In this document: piece by piece, positions 44,907-56,120 of the stretch
Position numbering within the stretch: position 1 is the stretch's first letter
Layout of the letters: each line of letters starts with the position of its first letter
Source of the DNA: Paraliobacillus quinghaiensis
GTDB lineage: Bacteria; Bacillota; Bacilli; Bacillales; Amphibacillaceae
Assembly: GCF_003426025.1 (NCBI RefSeq)
Contig: NZ_QJSH01000005.1
Location: 98,625 to 162,624, forward strand
Direction: 5' to 3'
Length of the DNA stretch: 64,000 nt
Made by a program: the position numbers and the translations under genes
The notes under the pieces: generated by a model
Told to the model about the DNA's origin: nothing
The model's database searches: none
What the model saw: the letters and a program-made list of their open reading frames with translations, nothing else

Positions 44907-45055
44907 CTTCTCCACCTCATCTTTTGTTTGCGTTTTCAATAACAAGTATACCCAGAAAAACGTATAAATCAAAGCGAAAGGGCTTATGATTTTGGAGTGT
45001 TACAACTATTAGTTTACCTAAAAGAGGGGATCCTAAATAGCTCCCCTCCCAGATG

Positions 45056-47215
45056 TTATTCTTTAACACGCATTAAGCGCATACTATTCAACGCTACGAT
45101 TAGTGTTGCTCCCATGTCTGATAGGATTGCAATCCAAAGTGTTAGCCAACCTGGCACGACTAATAAGAGCGCAATAAGTTTTATCGAAATAGCAAAAGTA
45201 ATATTAGCTTTAATAACGTTAAGAGCTTTACGACTTAATTTCACAGTAAATGGGAGTTTGCTTAAATCATCTCCCATTAAAGCCACATCGGCTGTTTCTA
45301 ATGCTGTGTCGGTACCTGCTCCTCCCATTGCAATCCCTACAGTTGACGCTGCTAATGCAGGAGCATCATTGACACCGTCACCTACCATTGCTACTTTTTT
45401 GTGACTTACTGTCAACTGTTTTATAAAGTTTAACTTATCCTCAGGCATTAATTCCGCCTGTACATTAGATACACCTACATGTCTGCCGATCGCGTTAGCC
45501 GTACTTTGGTTATCACCTGTAAGCATAATCGTCTCTTGAATTCCTGCTTTGTGTAACTTTTTAATTACTTCTTTACTAACTTCTCGAACTTCATCTGCAA
45601 CGGCTATAATAGCTAAAAGTTGATCTTCTGTTCCAACGACCATTGCTGTTTTACCTTGCTTTTGTAATGTTAAAATTTCATCTTCTAGGTCTTTATCAAA
45701 CTTGTTGGATGATAGTAATTCATTAAAAAGTGTTGGACTCCCGATATAATACAAAACATTATTAATTTTTCCTTTAATTCCCTTACCGGTAATCGAGGAA
45801 AAATCTTCGACGTTAATATCAGAATAAGCAACGTTCTCTGCGTCAGCCTTTTTCATAATTGCAGAAGCAAGCGGGTGCTGGGAACGATACTCTAAAGCTG
45901 TGATAATAGACAGTAATTCTTTCTGGTTTTTTCCTTCTTCCAATACTTTATAGTCTGTTACAGCGGGCACACCTTTTGTTAATGTTCCTGTTTTGTCAAA
46001 AGCAATTGCTTTTAAGGAACCAATCTCTTCAAGGTAGATGCCGCCTTTAACTAGCACACCTTTTTTAGCGGCATTTCCGATCGCTGAGACAATGGAAATT
46101 GGTGTAGAGATAACTAATGCACATGGGCAACCTACAACGAGTACGGCTAATCCTTGATAAACCCATGTCTCCCAACTTCCAGCAAAAAACAATGGAGGTA
46201 CAATTGCTACTAGTAAGGCAATGACCATGATAATAGGAGTATAATATTTGGCAAACTTATCAACGAATGCTTGTGATGGAGCACGTTCACCTTGTGCTTC
46301 CTCAACTAGGTGAATAATCTTAGCAATGGTTGTGTCTTCTACTAATTTTGTTATTTGTACTTCAATTAATCCTTCTTCGTTTAAAGTACCAGCAAACACT
46401 TCATCATCAGCAGTTTTCTCTACAGGAACAGATTCACCTGTTATGGCTGCTTGATTAACGGAAGTGTGACCACTTATAACTTTACCGTCCATCGCAATTT
46501 TTTGACCAGGTCTAACAATCATAATATCGCCAACGCTAATATCCTCGACTGGTACCATTATTTCTTGGCCATTACGTCTAACAAGCGCCTCTTTTGGTGC
46601 TATATTCATTAAAGAACGGATGGAATTTCTCGCGCGATCCATGGAGAATCGTTCAAGCTCTTCGCTAATAGCAAAAAGAATAACAACAACTGCTACTTCT
46701 GCCCATTCTCCAATAATGGCTCCGCCGATAACGGCTACTGTCATTAATGTTTTCATATCAAACTCAAGCTTTAATAAGTTTTGAAAACCAACTTTGAAAA
46801 GTGACAATCCACCGACCAACATAGATGTTAGAAATAATAAAATCGTCACGACGTTATCATCGCTATTTACAAAAAGGGAAAGGTAACCCAAAGCGAGAAA
46901 TGTTATCGAGTAAAGTAGCGTAGTATATTTTTTATAAAAAGGAATTTTTTCTTCTACTGCTTCTTCTCTTTTGTCAGAGGATTGTTTGCGAGATCTTTCA
47001 TGAATAATCTTTAAGTTTTCAAATGCTCCCGCTTTTTCTAACTCTTCAATGGAAGCATCTCCTGTTACAGAAATCTTTGATGCGCCAAAATTTACGTTAG
47101 CATCTCCAACGCCAGGGATATCCTTTACATTTTTTTCGAATTTACCAGCACAATTTGCGCACGTAAAACCTTGGACACGGTATACATGTTGATTACCTTC
47201 TTTTTCCTCACTCAT
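45056..47215 (-). CDS. cadA: heavy-metal P1B-type ATPase (Cd/Zn/Pb efflux)
   Basis: A 719-residue metal-pumping ATPase. One N-terminal HMA domain binds metal through C19-x-x-C22 (TCANCAGK). Membrane metal site CPC at 363-365 ([10 protein letters not shown]), phosphorylated aspartate D407 (DKTGTLTKG), and the [10 protein letters not shown] hinge are intact. CPC plus a CadC partner points to Cd/Zn/Pb export. Its start overlaps the cadC stop by eight bases, so it is co-translated and controlled by CadC. Length is typical. Confidence 0.93.
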   Translation of the reverse strand: MSEEKEGNQHVYRVQGFTCANCAGKFEKNVKDIPGVGDANVNFGASKISVTGDASIEELEKAGAFENLKIIHERSRKQSSDKREEAVEEKIPFYKKYTTLLYSITFLALGYLSLFVNSDDNVVTILLFLTSMLVGGLSLFKVGFQNLLKLEFDMKTLMTVAVIGGAIIGEWAEVAVVVILFAISEELERFSMDRARNSIRSLMNIAPKEALVRRNGQEIMVPVEDISVGDIMIVRPGQKIAMDGKVISGHTSVNQAAITGESVPVEKTADDEVFAGTLNEEGLIEVQITKLVEDTTIAKIIHLVEEAQGERAPSQAFVDKFAKYYTPIIMVIALLVAIVPPLFFAGSWETWVYQGLAVLVVGCPCALVISTPISIVSAIGNAAKKGVLVKGGIYLEEIGSLKAIAFDKTGTLTKGVPAVTDYKVLEEGKNQKELLSIITALEYRSQHPLASAIMKKADAENVAYSDINVEDFSSITGKGIKGKINNVLYYIGSPTLFNELLSSNKFDKDLEDEILTLQKQGKTAMVVGTEDQLLAIIAVADEVREVSKEVIKKLHKAGIQETIMLTGDNQSTANAIGRHVGVSNVQAELMPEDKLNFIKQLTVSHKKVAMVGDGVNDAPALAASTVGIAMGGAGTDTALETADVALMGDDLSKLPFTVKLSRKALNVIKANITFAISIKLIALLLVVPGWLTLWIAILSDMGATLIVALNSMRLMRVKE

Positions 47216-47591
47216 GGTTATCCACTTCCCTTCCGTGAACTACAGCCGTAGTTACAAGTGTTTTAACATGTTCATCTTCTAGAGCATAGAAGACTAATTT
47301 TCCTTCTTTTCTACTTTTCGCAATTCCTAATTTACGAAGGTGACGCAAATGGTGTGAAGTCGTTGCTGTTGATGCGTTGATGATATTAGCAACGTCACAT
47401 ACACATAATTCTTGTTCTTGTACAAGTGAGTAAGCTATTTTTAATCTTGTTTCATCGGCTAATGCTTTGAATATATCAGCAACTGGTCTAAGGTTTTCTT
47501 GTTCAACTAACGAGCCAACACGATTCACTTTTTCTTCGTCATAACAGAAAATATCACACATATCTTGTGTTTGTTTTACCTTTTGTTTCAT
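47208..47591 (-). CDS. cadC: ArsR/SmtB-family metal-responsive repressor (CadC)
   Basis: A 127-residue winged-helix repressor. [10 protein letters not shown] carries the alpha-3 cysteine pair (CVC), and an N-terminal cysteine pair (MCDIFC) completes the CadC thiolate site. The recognition helix is [18 protein letters not shown]. It releases DNA on binding Cd, Pb or Zn. The ORF could start at TTG 47609, but ATG 47591 follows AAGGGTG. Two TCAAATnnttATTTGA palindromes flank its promoter, making autoregulation of cadC-cadA very likely. Confidence 0.92.
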   Translation of the reverse strand: MKQKVKQTQDMCDIFCYDEEKVNRVGSLVEQENLRPVADIFKALADETRLKIAYSLVQEQELCVCDVANIINASTATTSHHLRHLRKLGIAKSRKEGKLVFYALEDEHVKTLVTTAVVHGREVDNHE

Positions 47592-47605
47592 ATTTTCACC
47601 CTTAT

Positions 47606-47621
47606 TCAAATGATTATTTGA
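47606..47621. promoter_or_regulatory. CadC operator 1
   Basis: TCAAATGATTATTTGA, a near-perfect palindrome located just after the cadC promoter on the minus strand. Same sequence pattern as operator 2. Confidence 0.8.
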
Positions 47622-47630
47622 TTATTATTC

Positions 47631-47659
47631 ATTATAATGAAAGTTTGAATGAAAATCAA
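47631..47659 (-). promoter_or_regulatory. cadC-cadA promoter
   Basis: Minus strand TTGATT (47659-47654) and TATAAT (47636-47631), 17-base spacer, between the two operators. Confidence 0.8.
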
Positions 47660-47666
47660 TTGTTAG

Positions 47667-47682
47667 TCAAATAGTTATTTGA
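47667..47682. promoter_or_regulatory. CadC operator 2
   Basis: TCAAATAGTTATTTGA, 61 bases from operator 1 and just upstream of the -35 box. Fits the ArsR/SmtB 12-2-12 type. Confidence 0.75.
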
Positions 47683-47794
47683 TTGATGATAAAGCAATTG
47701 ACTCCATGAAAGTATTAACAAATCGCGTACCGGTTTTAAGTTCAATTGCTAACTAAACAAGCAGGTGGTTTCTTTGAAGAAAACAATAAATTAA

Positions 47795-47830
47795 AAACAG
47801 AACTTCCAAATAATTAGAAGTTCTGTTTTT
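47795..47830 (-). terminator. terminator after the HAD hydrolase gene
   Basis: Stem AAAACAGAACTTC/GAAGTTCTGTTTT; on the minus strand it is followed by T-rich sequence. It lies about 95 bases after the HAD gene stop. Confidence 0.75.
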
Positions 47831-47925
47831 GCTTCCTTACAAATAATGAAGAAAGCCGAGGATCGTAGTTCACCCCCAGCTTTGAATGATAAAAGTATGT
47901 TATCAGACCTAATTTATTCTTAAAA

Positions 47926-48639
47926 TCAAACGACTAATGAATAGTCAGCTTGAAATATTTCTAAAAGTTCTTTAGCACTATAAACAACTTTGTCTGGTTT
48001 CACTGATGTAGTTGGTACTTGCCTGTGACGGTGGTTCATCCAAATAGATTGCCATCCTGCTTGTTTCGCCCCAACAACGTCATGTTCAAAAAAATCACCG
48101 ATATAGATCGTGTTTGTTCTATCTATTTGTAACTTATTTTCAATTATAGTAAAAACTTCTTGCGCAGGTTTTGCATGGCCAAGTGCTCCAGATATAAAGA
48201 AGTGTTCTTCGGGAATCCATCTTACCAAATCCAGCTGTTTTATTTTCATTGACTGATGATCTTTTTCACCATTCGTTAAAACAGCAAGCTGTATATTTTG
48301 TTGATAAAGAATATTTAAAAGTTCCTCTACTTCTTCATATAATGTAATTTTCTGTTGTTCAGCTAAATAAGCATCTTGGAAATTAATCGCTTCTTGATAA
48401 CTAAGTGTAATACCGAATTCTCTACAAGCTTCAGTTATACGATAGGTTTGTAATTCTACGATTGATAATTCTCCTGTACAGTTTTTTTGAAATAAAAGAT
48501 CATGTTTCCTGCTGGCTATGTATAGATCTGTAAGCTCTTTTTCTGTAAATGATTGAGTGAATTGTTCTTGTACAGCCTTTTTAAAAGGTGATGTTTGATC
48601 ATACAGTGTATCATCTACATCAAAAATAACAGTCTGCAT
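47926..48639 (-). CDS. HAD-superfamily hydrolase
   Basis: A 237-residue phosphatase-like protein. Motif I FDVDDTLYD (nucleophile Asp), motif II VLTNGEKD, motif III lysine in GHAKPAQEVF, and motif IV IGDFFEHDVVGAKQAGW are all present, with a helical cap (about 15-95). Probable small-molecule phosphatase of the YjjG/pyrimidine-nucleotidase type. ATG 48639 follows CGAGGAGGC; the frame's earlier codons were rejected. Substrate not known. Confidence 0.83.
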   Translation of the reverse strand: MQTVIFDVDDTLYDQTSPFKKAVQEQFTQSFTEKELTDLYIASRKHDLLFQKNCTGELSIVELQTYRITEACREFGITLSYQEAINFQDAYLAEQQKITLYEEVEELLNILYQQNIQLAVLTNGEKDHQSMKIKQLDLVRWIPEEHFFISGALGHAKPAQEVFTIIENKLQIDRTNTIYIGDFFEHDVVGAKQAGWQSIWMNHRHRQVPTTSVKPDKVVYSAKELLEIFQADYSLVV

Positions 48640-48815
48640 TCTGGTTGCCTCCTCGAGCATAGATGTTAATAATTATAGCATTTATTTTTATTAATGGAGT
48701 AGGTATTTCACTTTTTATAGGTAAGCTAAATATAGGCGAAATTTTTTGAATATTTTAAGTTGAAAGTAAATAAGAATGCTGTTAAAATAATCACAAAGAT
48801 TAAAGTGATTTCGAT

Positions 48816-48821
48816 TATAAT
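48816..48821 (+). promoter_or_regulatory. probable -10 box of serC
   Basis: TATAAT about 25 bases upstream of the leader terminator, in AT-rich DNA; no clear -35. Confidence 0.4.
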
Positions 48822-48845
48822 GGGAAATGTCTAAGCAGTCGTGTT

Positions 48846-48873
48846 GGTAAGGAAGGAAATCCTTACCTTTTTG
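48846..48873 (+). terminator. terminator-like hairpin in the serC leader
   Basis: GGTAAGGA/TCCTTACC with a six-base loop followed by TTTTTG, lying between the probable serC promoter and its start. It may attenuate serC, or belong to a short RNA. Confidence 0.7.
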
Positions 48874-48922
48874 TATATAAAACTGTTTTTTAAAGATAAA
48901 ATATAGAGGTGGGTGTGGTTAC

Positions 48923-50011
48923 ATGAAGAGAGTTTATAATTTTTCTGCAGGGCCGTCAATGTTACCTTTGCCAGTATTAGAAAAAGCACAAAGTGAATTG
49001 TTGAATTATCGCGATTCAGGAATGTCTGTAATGGAGTTGAGTCACCGTTCAGGATTGTTCACGGATATTATTACGAAAGCGGAAGAAGTATTACGTGAAT
49101 TAATGCATATTCCAGAGAACTACAAGGTATTGTTTTTGCAAGGTGGAGCTTCACAGCAATTTGCGATGGCCCCAATGAATTTACTTGTTAAAAGTGGTAA
49201 GGCGGATTATGTGAATACAGGATCATGGTCAAAGAAAGCAATTAAAGAAGCGAAAAAATATGGGCAAATACGTGTAATTGCTTCTTCAGAGGAAGAAAAT
49301 TTTACTTACATTCCAAAGGTCGAGAAGAACATGATTGACCCAGAAGCTGATTATGTTCATATAACAACAAACAATACAATAGAAGGAACAACATTCCCTG
49401 AAATTCCAGATACAGGTGATGTCCCCTTAGTTGCTGATATGTCCTCCAATATTTTATCTGAAGAGATTGATGTATCAAAATTTGGTTTGATTTATGCTGG
49501 AGCACAGAAAAATATTGCCCCTGCAGGCTTGACAGTTGTGATTATTCGAGAAGATCTAATTGGTAATGCACCTGAGAGTTGTCCAACGATGCTTGACTAC
49601 AAAACACATAGTGATAGTGGTTCGTTATATAATACACCACCAACATATACTATTTATATGGCAAAGCTTGTGTTTGAATGGTTAAAAGAACTTGGTGGAT
49701 TAAAAGAGATGGAGCGGATCAATCGTGAAAAGGCTCAGTTGTTATATGATTATATTAATGGATCAGCTATGTTTACATCTCCAGTGCAACCCGACAGCCG
49801 TTCAATCATGAATGTACCGTTTGTTACGAAAAGTGGAGATACTGATTTGGAAGCGGCTTTTATCAAGGAGGCACAGGGTCTAGGGCTGGAAACATTAAAA
49901 GGTCATCGTTCTGTGGGCGGCATGAGAGCTAGTATATATAACGCAATGCCAGTAGAAGGTGTAGAAAAATTGGTTAACTTCATGCGAGAATTTGAAAAAA
50001 ACTATAAATAG
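48923..50011 (+). CDS. serC: phosphoserine aminotransferase
   Basis: A 362-residue PLP enzyme of serine (and pyridoxine-linked) biosynthesis: converts 3-phosphohydroxypyruvate to phosphoserine. N-terminus [15 protein letters not shown] and the PLP lysine K196 ([12 protein letters not shown]) are diagnostic; the C-terminal [12 protein letters not shown] block is intact. The leader contains a hairpin terminator, so transcription may be attenuated. AGAGGTGGG precedes the ATG. serA and serB are not adjacent. Ends in its own terminator. Confidence 0.95.
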   Translation: MKRVYNFSAGPSMLPLPVLEKAQSELLNYRDSGMSVMELSHRSGLFTDIITKAEEVLRELMHIPENYKVLFLQGGASQQFAMAPMNLLVKSGKADYVNTGSWSKKAIKEAKKYGQIRVIASSEEENFTYIPKVEKNMIDPEADYVHITTNNTIEGTTFPEIPDTGDVPLVADMSSNILSEEIDVSKFGLIYAGAQKNIAPAGLTVVIIREDLIGNAPESCPTMLDYKTHSDSGSLYNTPPTYTIYMAKLVFEWLKELGGLKEMERINREKAQLLYDYINGSAMFTSPVQPDSRSIMNVPFVTKSGDTDLEAAFIKEAQGLGLETLKGHRSVGGMRASIYNAMPVEGVEKLVNFMREFEKNYK

Positions 50012-50021
50012 CAGGTACAAT

Positions 50022-50058
50022 AAAAGTGGTAATGATTGCGGTCATCACCACTTTTTTG
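50022..50058 (+). terminator. terminator of serC
   Basis: AAAAGTGGT/ACCACTTTT stem with inner ATGA/TCAT pairing, followed by T6 (about 50052-50057). Confidence 0.85.
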
Positions 50059-50104
50059 TGTTTTGATCGAATTAGCAAAACCACAAGGTATAGAGGAGAT
50101 ATTA

Positions 50105-50614
50105 ATGACAATGGATAGCAAAACTATATATTGGTCATCCTTTACTCTAGGAAATTGGAGATTTTACATAGGTGCAACTTCGAAAGGTTTATGTTATATC
50201 AGTTCACCGAATGATAGCTGGGAAACTTTTCGTAATTGGGCTTTTCATAAGTTTGTTAACCCCAGATTAATAGAGGAAGAAGAACAATTAAAATTTTATC
50301 TTACAGAATTAGTAGCCTATTTCCAAGGTGAAAAGAAACATTTCAGTATGCCTGTTGATTTACAGGGGACTGCTTTTCAGCAAGAAGTGTGGAAGACACT
50401 TAGTCAAATTCCATTTGGAGAAACGCGTAATTATACTAAAATTGCTGAAGCTATTGGTAAACCAGCTGCTGTTCGCGCAGTAGCAAATGCTATTGGGGCT
50501 AATCCCGTTCTAATCACTATACCGTGTCATCGGGTTATCGGAAAAAATGGGAAATTAACAGGATATCGTGGTGGTTTAGAAATGAAAGAACATTTACTTC
50601 GACTTGAAAAGTGA
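50105..50614 (+). CDS. ogt: methylated-DNA--protein-cysteine methyltransferase
   Basis: A 169-residue suicide DNA-repair enzyme that removes O6-methyl groups from guanine. The active-site PCHRV is at 140-144 (C141). FQQEVWKTLSQIPFGETRNYTKIAEAIGKPAAVRAVANAIGANP is the conserved DNA-binding and helix-turn-helix block. The longer frame from 50036 runs inside the serC terminator; ATG 50105 follows GAGGAGATATTA. No Ada sensor domain, so Ogt type. Confidence 0.92.
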   Translation: MTMDSKTIYWSSFTLGNWRFYIGATSKGLCYISSPNDSWETFRNWAFHKFVNPRLIEEEEQLKFYLTELVAYFQGEKKHFSMPVDLQGTAFQQEVWKTLSQIPFGETRNYTKIAEAIGKPAAVRAVANAIGANPVLITIPCHRVIGKNGKLTGYRGGLEMKEHLLRLEK

Positions 50615-50704
50615 TAAATTTAATTAGTAAAAAGATATACTACTTTGAATACTGCTTGCATATACTGTCTCTAAAAGCATAAATAGCCTTTGGAGGTAAT
50701 GATT

Positions 50705-51256
50705 ATGAAAAATATATTTATTATTAATGGTCATGAATCATATCCGAAAAATGATGGGAGATTGAATCAAACCATTTTCGAGGCAATGATTAATAAATTA
50801 CAACCCAATTATAATATTCGCACAACTACAGTTGATAAAGGTTACCTTGTTGAAGAAGAACATGATAAATTTGCTTGGGCAGATATTGTAATCTATCAAA
50901 CTCCAATTTATTGGTTCAATGTTCCTGGGAAATTAAAAACATACTTTGATGAAGTTTATACAAGAGATGTTTTATTCAAAAAAGTAGAGCAATACGGAAC
51001 CGGGGGATTATTGACTGAAAAAAAATATATGCTTTCAACTACATGGGGTGCACCACTAAATGAGTTTGCAACAGAAGAAGGTTTCTTTCAAGGGAGAGAT
51101 GTGGATGAAACGTTATTTCATCTTCACCGAACACAAGCTTTTCTTGGTATGAAACCATTAAAGAGTTTCTCAATTCATAGTGTAATGAAGCACCCGAATA
51201 TTCCGCTATTCCTAGAACAATTAGATGCCCATTTAGAAGAAGTATTTGACTGTTAA
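50705..51256 (+). CDS. NAD(P)H-dependent quinone reductase-like flavoprotein (MdaB type)
   Basis: A 183-residue flavodoxin-fold protein. NIFIINGHESYPKNDGRLN is the N-terminal FMN-binding strand and WADIVIYQTPIYWFNVPGKLKTYFDEVYT is the diagnostic second block of MdaB/modulator-of-drug-activity proteins. It reduces quinones by two electrons with NAD(P)H in the cytoplasm. ATG 50705 follows GGAGGTAATG. Single gene ending in a perfect terminator. Confidence 0.85.
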   Translation: MKNIFIINGHESYPKNDGRLNQTIFEAMINKLQPNYNIRTTTVDKGYLVEEEHDKFAWADIVIYQTPIYWFNVPGKLKTYFDEVYTRDVLFKKVEQYGTGGLLTEKKYMLSTTWGAPLNEFATEEGFFQGRDVDETLFHLHRTQAFLGMKPLKSFSIHSVMKHPNIPLFLEQLDAHLEEVFDC

Positions 51257-51302
51257 AAAACCCATACAAGAACCTTCGAGTAGGTTCTTGTATGGGTTTT
51301 TC
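51256..51302 (+). terminator. terminator of the quinone reductase gene
   Basis: 19-bp perfect stem (AAAAACCCATACAAGAACC and its complement) with an 8-base loop; T residues close it. Confidence 0.9.
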
Positions 51303-51395
51303 ATTTGTATTCCTAAAATAAAAATATTTAATGCGCAATTTATATAAACTATGCATTAACTCTTTATTTTTCTGATCCGCTCCTCAAAAGAAATT

Positions 51396-51495
51396 GGTTC
51401 CCTTTCCGCAGGCACGGCTTCAGCTAACTCGGAGGTAAAAACCACCTCCGAGTGGATCTTCAGCTCGCGCTGTTCCTGCAGGAGTGTCACCAATT
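51396..51495. repeat. GC-rich Bacillaceae-type palindromic repeat
   Basis: GC-rich block in AT-rich DNA: TTCCGCAGGCACGGCTTCAG, a central palindrome ACTCGGAGG/CCTCCGAGT, then GGATCTTCAGCTCGCGCTGT and TCCTGCAGGAG. This wording strongly resembles dispersed repeats in Bacillus halodurans and Oceanobacillus genomes, from memory. A minus-strand frame (51356-51670) crosses it and is not believed. Confidence 0.65.
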
Positions 51496-51578
51496 TCATT
51501 TGATCCGCTAGATAGTTTAAAGATATATTGATTACACCGCATTTTAGTTCAACTATGAAGCTTTGAACCTGATTGATC

Positions 51579-53264
51579 TTATTGGTTGAGATATAAAAAT
51601 CTCTCCATATAATAGATGAACGTCTGATTGTAATAGCTTGAGAAATACCAATCACCGTTATGTCCAGCATAAGGCATCATTAATAGTACAGCATCATTAT
51701 TATTGTTATCATAAGTAGCTGCAAATTCCTTTGATACGGATGGGTCTACTACACCGTCTTCAGTCCCGTGGAATATTAATGCCGGGGGGCTATTTTCTGT
51801 GACAAGTGCAGAAGGATCCACTAATTCAGGCGAACCATCAATTCCTAAACCTTCCGACAATCCATTTGCTGGAAAAACAGGAATGATACCTTTTACTTGT
51901 AAGGCAGGACTTAATATATCTTGATATTCATTACTTGCCAAACCTAGACCTACCGCATTAGCTAATTGTCCCCCAGCAGATCCCCCTGATACAAAGACTG
52001 AATCCAAATTAGCTTCGAACGCTGCATTGTTTTCTTCTAAATACCTTGTAAAAATACCGATGTGTCGAACCATATCATCAATGGAAAAGTCACCTACAAT
52101 ATGTTCAGGAACAGGCGCACTTTCAACAAATTTGTCTACATTACTTAGACCATATTGCACATCAAATACTACATAACCTTGACTAGCAAAATACTTGTTA
52201 ACTTGTGCAGTATTAGAAGCTCCCTTATCACCAATCGTCCATCCACCACCATGGATTCTAATCAATGTAGAACGATTACCAGGTAAATCATTCCTATCTT
52301 TTGGAGGTAGATAAGCGTCAAATCGTAATTCAAGCCCATCATCAACGCCTTCAGTTCCTTCATAAAACAAAACATCTTGCTTTAATTCATATGCAAGTGT
52401 TTCTTTTCCTAAAAAATAGTCAGTCAACGAAAAAGGTATTGTAGCGAAATGTTCTTCCACATTCTCAGAAATATTTTCCCCCCAGTCTACTCCAAATGCA
52501 TCAGAGAAATCCGTCTCCATTTCATCGAGTGAAAAGATAGTAAAGAACAAAGGTAAACTAAAGATAATGGCAATACTGAGTCCCGTAATAGTTACAAGAA
52601 GATTTAAAAGAGAGCCTCCATATTGAGTACGTATCTTTAAGAAAATGGCTACAATTGCTAACGTACTAATACTAAAAAAGAATAGATATCCCGGCAAGGA
52701 CATTTCAATAAAGCCACCACTTTTACCGGTTAATAGAACATAAGAAACATAGATTCCAAGAACAAGTAATAACATTACTAGAATACTTGAAGTTACCTTT
52801 AAATAGGTATGTTTCTTTTGATAATATTGAATAGAGAAAAAAGAGCGTTCGTAATCACTAGATTTCTTCTTTGCTGCTATAATAGCACCTAACAAAAATA
52901 AACTCATTAACAGAATAACAGAGACAATACTTCTCGAGGATTGATTAGTAACGTCTAGGGAAGCAATAGTATTCATAATAGGAACAATACTCATTGCAAA
53001 TACACTTAATATTAGGTAAAAATAATCTAACCCCTTGTTTTCGCGTGGGATTAAAGCGATAAGTATATTTCCAATTAAAGTGATTGCCATTAAATAACCA
53101 AGGATATTCCCCAGGAAATGTTCAACATCTATAATAAAATAGATAATACCCAAAGTTAATGCAAGTAAATTAGCTATAAGTACCACAGTTGAAAATGTCG
53201 TAGTGAAAGATCTTTTGGGTGATGAAAAAAAGTTAGGTTGTCTCTGAATCATAGGGTTTGACAT
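51579..53264 (-). CDS. membrane-anchored alpha/beta-hydrolase (HSL-like esterase)
   Basis: A 561-residue protein. The first 250 residues hold about eight membrane segments; the rest is an alpha/beta-hydrolase with oxyanion motif HGGG (338-341, RIHGGGW), nucleophile S429 (SGGSAGGQ), an acidic residue in HGTEDGVVDP and a catalytic histidine in YAGHNGDWYF. The catalytic domain should face outside the cell. Substrate unknown (esters or lipids). AAAGGAGT precedes the ATG. The 3' end lies beside a GC-rich repeat. Confidence 0.8.
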   Translation of the reverse strand: MSNPMIQRQPNFFSSPKRSFTTTFSTVVLIANLLALTLGIIYFIIDVEHFLGNILGYLMAITLIGNILIALIPRENKGLDYFYLILSVFAMSIVPIMNTIASLDVTNQSSRSIVSVILLMSLFLLGAIIAAKKKSSDYERSFFSIQYYQKKHTYLKVTSSILVMLLLVLGIYVSYVLLTGKSGGFIEMSLPGYLFFFSISTLAIVAIFLKIRTQYGGSLLNLLVTITGLSIAIIFSLPLFFTIFSLDEMETDFSDAFGVDWGENISENVEEHFATIPFSLTDYFLGKETLAYELKQDVLFYEGTEGVDDGLELRFDAYLPPKDRNDLPGNRSTLIRIHGGGWTIGDKGASNTAQVNKYFASQGYVVFDVQYGLSNVDKFVESAPVPEHIVGDFSIDDMVRHIGIFTRYLEENNAAFEANLDSVFVSGGSAGGQLANAVGLGLASNEYQDILSPALQVKGIIPVFPANGLSEGLGIDGSPELVDPSALVTENSPPALIFHGTEDGVVDPSVSKEFAATYDNNNNDAVLLMMPYAGHNGDWYFSSYYNQTFIYYMERFLYLNQ

Positions 53265-53270
53265 AATTTT

Positions 53271-54371
53271 TTACTCCTTTTCTAAGTTAATGACTTCAAA
53301 TTCACAGCTCGCTTTTTTTATCCCATTAACGATAATGGATAACACATGCACACCAGTGTAATGTGTCCGTGTTGTCATGTTTCGGAAGGACTGCTTACGA
53401 CTGTATGTTTTTCTTTCATTTTCTTCAATTTTCGTACTTGTTATTTTAAAAATCTTCTTATTTCTTTTGCCACTTTTCTTCACATAATCAATAGCGTACT
53501 CAACTCTGAGATTAGTTGTTGTTTTCGAAAATACTTCAAAATAGAATGTAAGATCTCCACCTATAGCCACTTGGTTAGAAGCGATATTAAATTGTCCCAC
53601 CTTTATTAAATCTGCAGACTGATAACCAAACAAAGCTAACACTTCCGGGTGCGCTTGTTTTAATAATGTTCTTGACGCATGTTGGATAATCCAATCTGAC
53701 TTTTCGTTTTTACCGTGCCACTCTTTCATGCGTTCTATCATCATATCGGGATGCGTTCTGGATATATCATTTAAATTGTTAGCCACGCTTCGCCGAACGT
53801 AAAGTGATTCATCCGCTTTTAAGTTTTCTAGTATAGGTAATAGTTGAGATGGATCATTTTTCAATGCAAGTACTGTATTACCCCAAGGTAGACGAGGTCT
53901 ACTCCCTTCACTTGCAAGTCGTCGAATATGTTCATTTGGATGCTCTGACCAAGTAAACATCTGCGTTAGCATTTTTTCTAAGTCAGCTTGTAAAAAAGGA
54001 CGAACAGCAAATTCTGAAGTGCTATATCTTGTGAAGTAGGCTAATGCTTCCATAGATTCATCCCAGTTTTCTTGCCCATACTTCGCAACGTATTCTGGAA
54101 AAATAATGCCTTGAAGTCCTTCAAACTCTGGAGCGCATTTATAGAGCAGTGACAGCGTCTCCTTATATGTAAACGAAAGTGTCCGGTGCATTGATGTGGT
54201 AATACGATGTACACGCTGTTTAAACTCTAAGCTATCCCAATCGTTTTGAAAGACAAATGTTTGAAACTTATCATGATCAAAATTAGGATAATAAGTCTGA
54301 AGCTTAGTTGATAATTCTGTTAAAAATACTGTATTAAAGATATCTTTCACTTTAGCCACTTGTGTCACCAA
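53271..54371 (-). CDS. DNA alkylation repair protein (AlkC/AlkD-like HEAT repeats)
   Basis: A 366-residue protein of helical HEAT-like repeats (about 1-235; RRLASEGSRPRLPWGNTVLALKNDPSQLLPILENLKADESLYVRRSVANNLNDISRTHPD) with a C-terminal beta-rich domain (about 245-365), the layout of AlkC-type DNA glycosylases that have an Ig-like C-terminal domain. These excise 3-alkylated purines. Start is TTG 54371 or the following GTG; no strong ribosome site is seen, so the exact start is uncertain. It lies just upstream of the esterase (6-base gap), suggesting co-transcription. Confidence 0.78.
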   Translation of the reverse strand: MVTQVAKVKDIFNTVFLTELSTKLQTYYPNFDHDKFQTFVFQNDWDSLEFKQRVHRITTSMHRTLSFTYKETLSLLYKCAPEFEGLQGIIFPEYVAKYGQENWDESMEALAYFTRYSTSEFAVRPFLQADLEKMLTQMFTWSEHPNEHIRRLASEGSRPRLPWGNTVLALKNDPSQLLPILENLKADESLYVRRSVANNLNDISRTHPDMMIERMKEWHGKNEKSDWIIQHASRTLLKQAHPEVLALFGYQSADLIKVGQFNIASNQVAIGGDLTFYFEVFSKTTTNLRVEYAIDYVKKSGKRNKKIFKITSTKIEENERKTYSRKQSFRNMTTRTHYTGVHVLSIIVNGIKKASCEFEVINLEKE

Positions 54372-54507
54372 CTCAATTAATTAATGTATTATACTTCAAT
54401 CATAGCATGAAAGTTTATTTTTTATGAATAAAACAATTAACAAAATTATTATTGAGAACAAGAGTGAAATCAGAGAATAACAGAATAATTCTGTTTGAAT
54501 AAAGTTT

Positions 54508-54633
54508 ATGAATACTATACTAGGCACAGTTCCAATTGGATTAGAATATTGGCAGTCTCCGATTATGATTGGTAATGCAGTATTTATAATAGTTGAGATC
54601 AAAAAATTCATTACACGAAAAATAAAAAGTTAA
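54508..54633 (+). CDS. possible 41-residue membrane peptide
   Basis: Plus-strand ATG 54508 to TAA 54631, encoding a hydrophobic, basic-tailed peptide (NTILGTVPIGLEYWQSPIMI; tail KKFITRKIKS). It reads like coding sequence, but no ribosome site precedes it. It may be a decayed fragment. An antisense 71-codon frame overlaps it. Confidence 0.25.
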   Translation: MNTILGTVPIGLEYWQSPIMIGNAVFIIVEIKKFITRKIKS

Positions 54634-54638
54634 GGACA

Positions 54639-54681
54639 AAAATAAAGCTTATAGCTGCATAACAGCTATAAGCTTTATTTG
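54639..54681 (-). terminator. terminator of gdhA
   Basis: 17-bp perfect stem AAATAAAGCTTATAGCT/AGCTATAAGCTTTATTT with a seven-base loop; on the minus strand followed by TTTTTGTCC. Confidence 0.88.
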
Positions 54682-54695
54682 GCTTAAGAATATAA

Positions 54696-56120
<1,425 letters not shown>

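Noticed and set aside
47711..47787. Short frames (MKVLTNRVPVLSSIAN and a GGTGG-TTG mini-ORF) between cadC and the HAD gene
   Set aside because: Only 17 and 6 codons long with no conserved context; may be gene remnants but cannot be supported.
51356..51670. 104-codon minus-strand frame
   Set aside because: It overlaps the end of the esterase gene in another frame, has no ribosome site, and much of it is the GC-rich repeat.
54396..54611. 71-codon hydrophobic minus-strand frame
   Set aside because: No ribosome site, AT-rich composition, and it is antisense to a more plausible short plus-strand frame.
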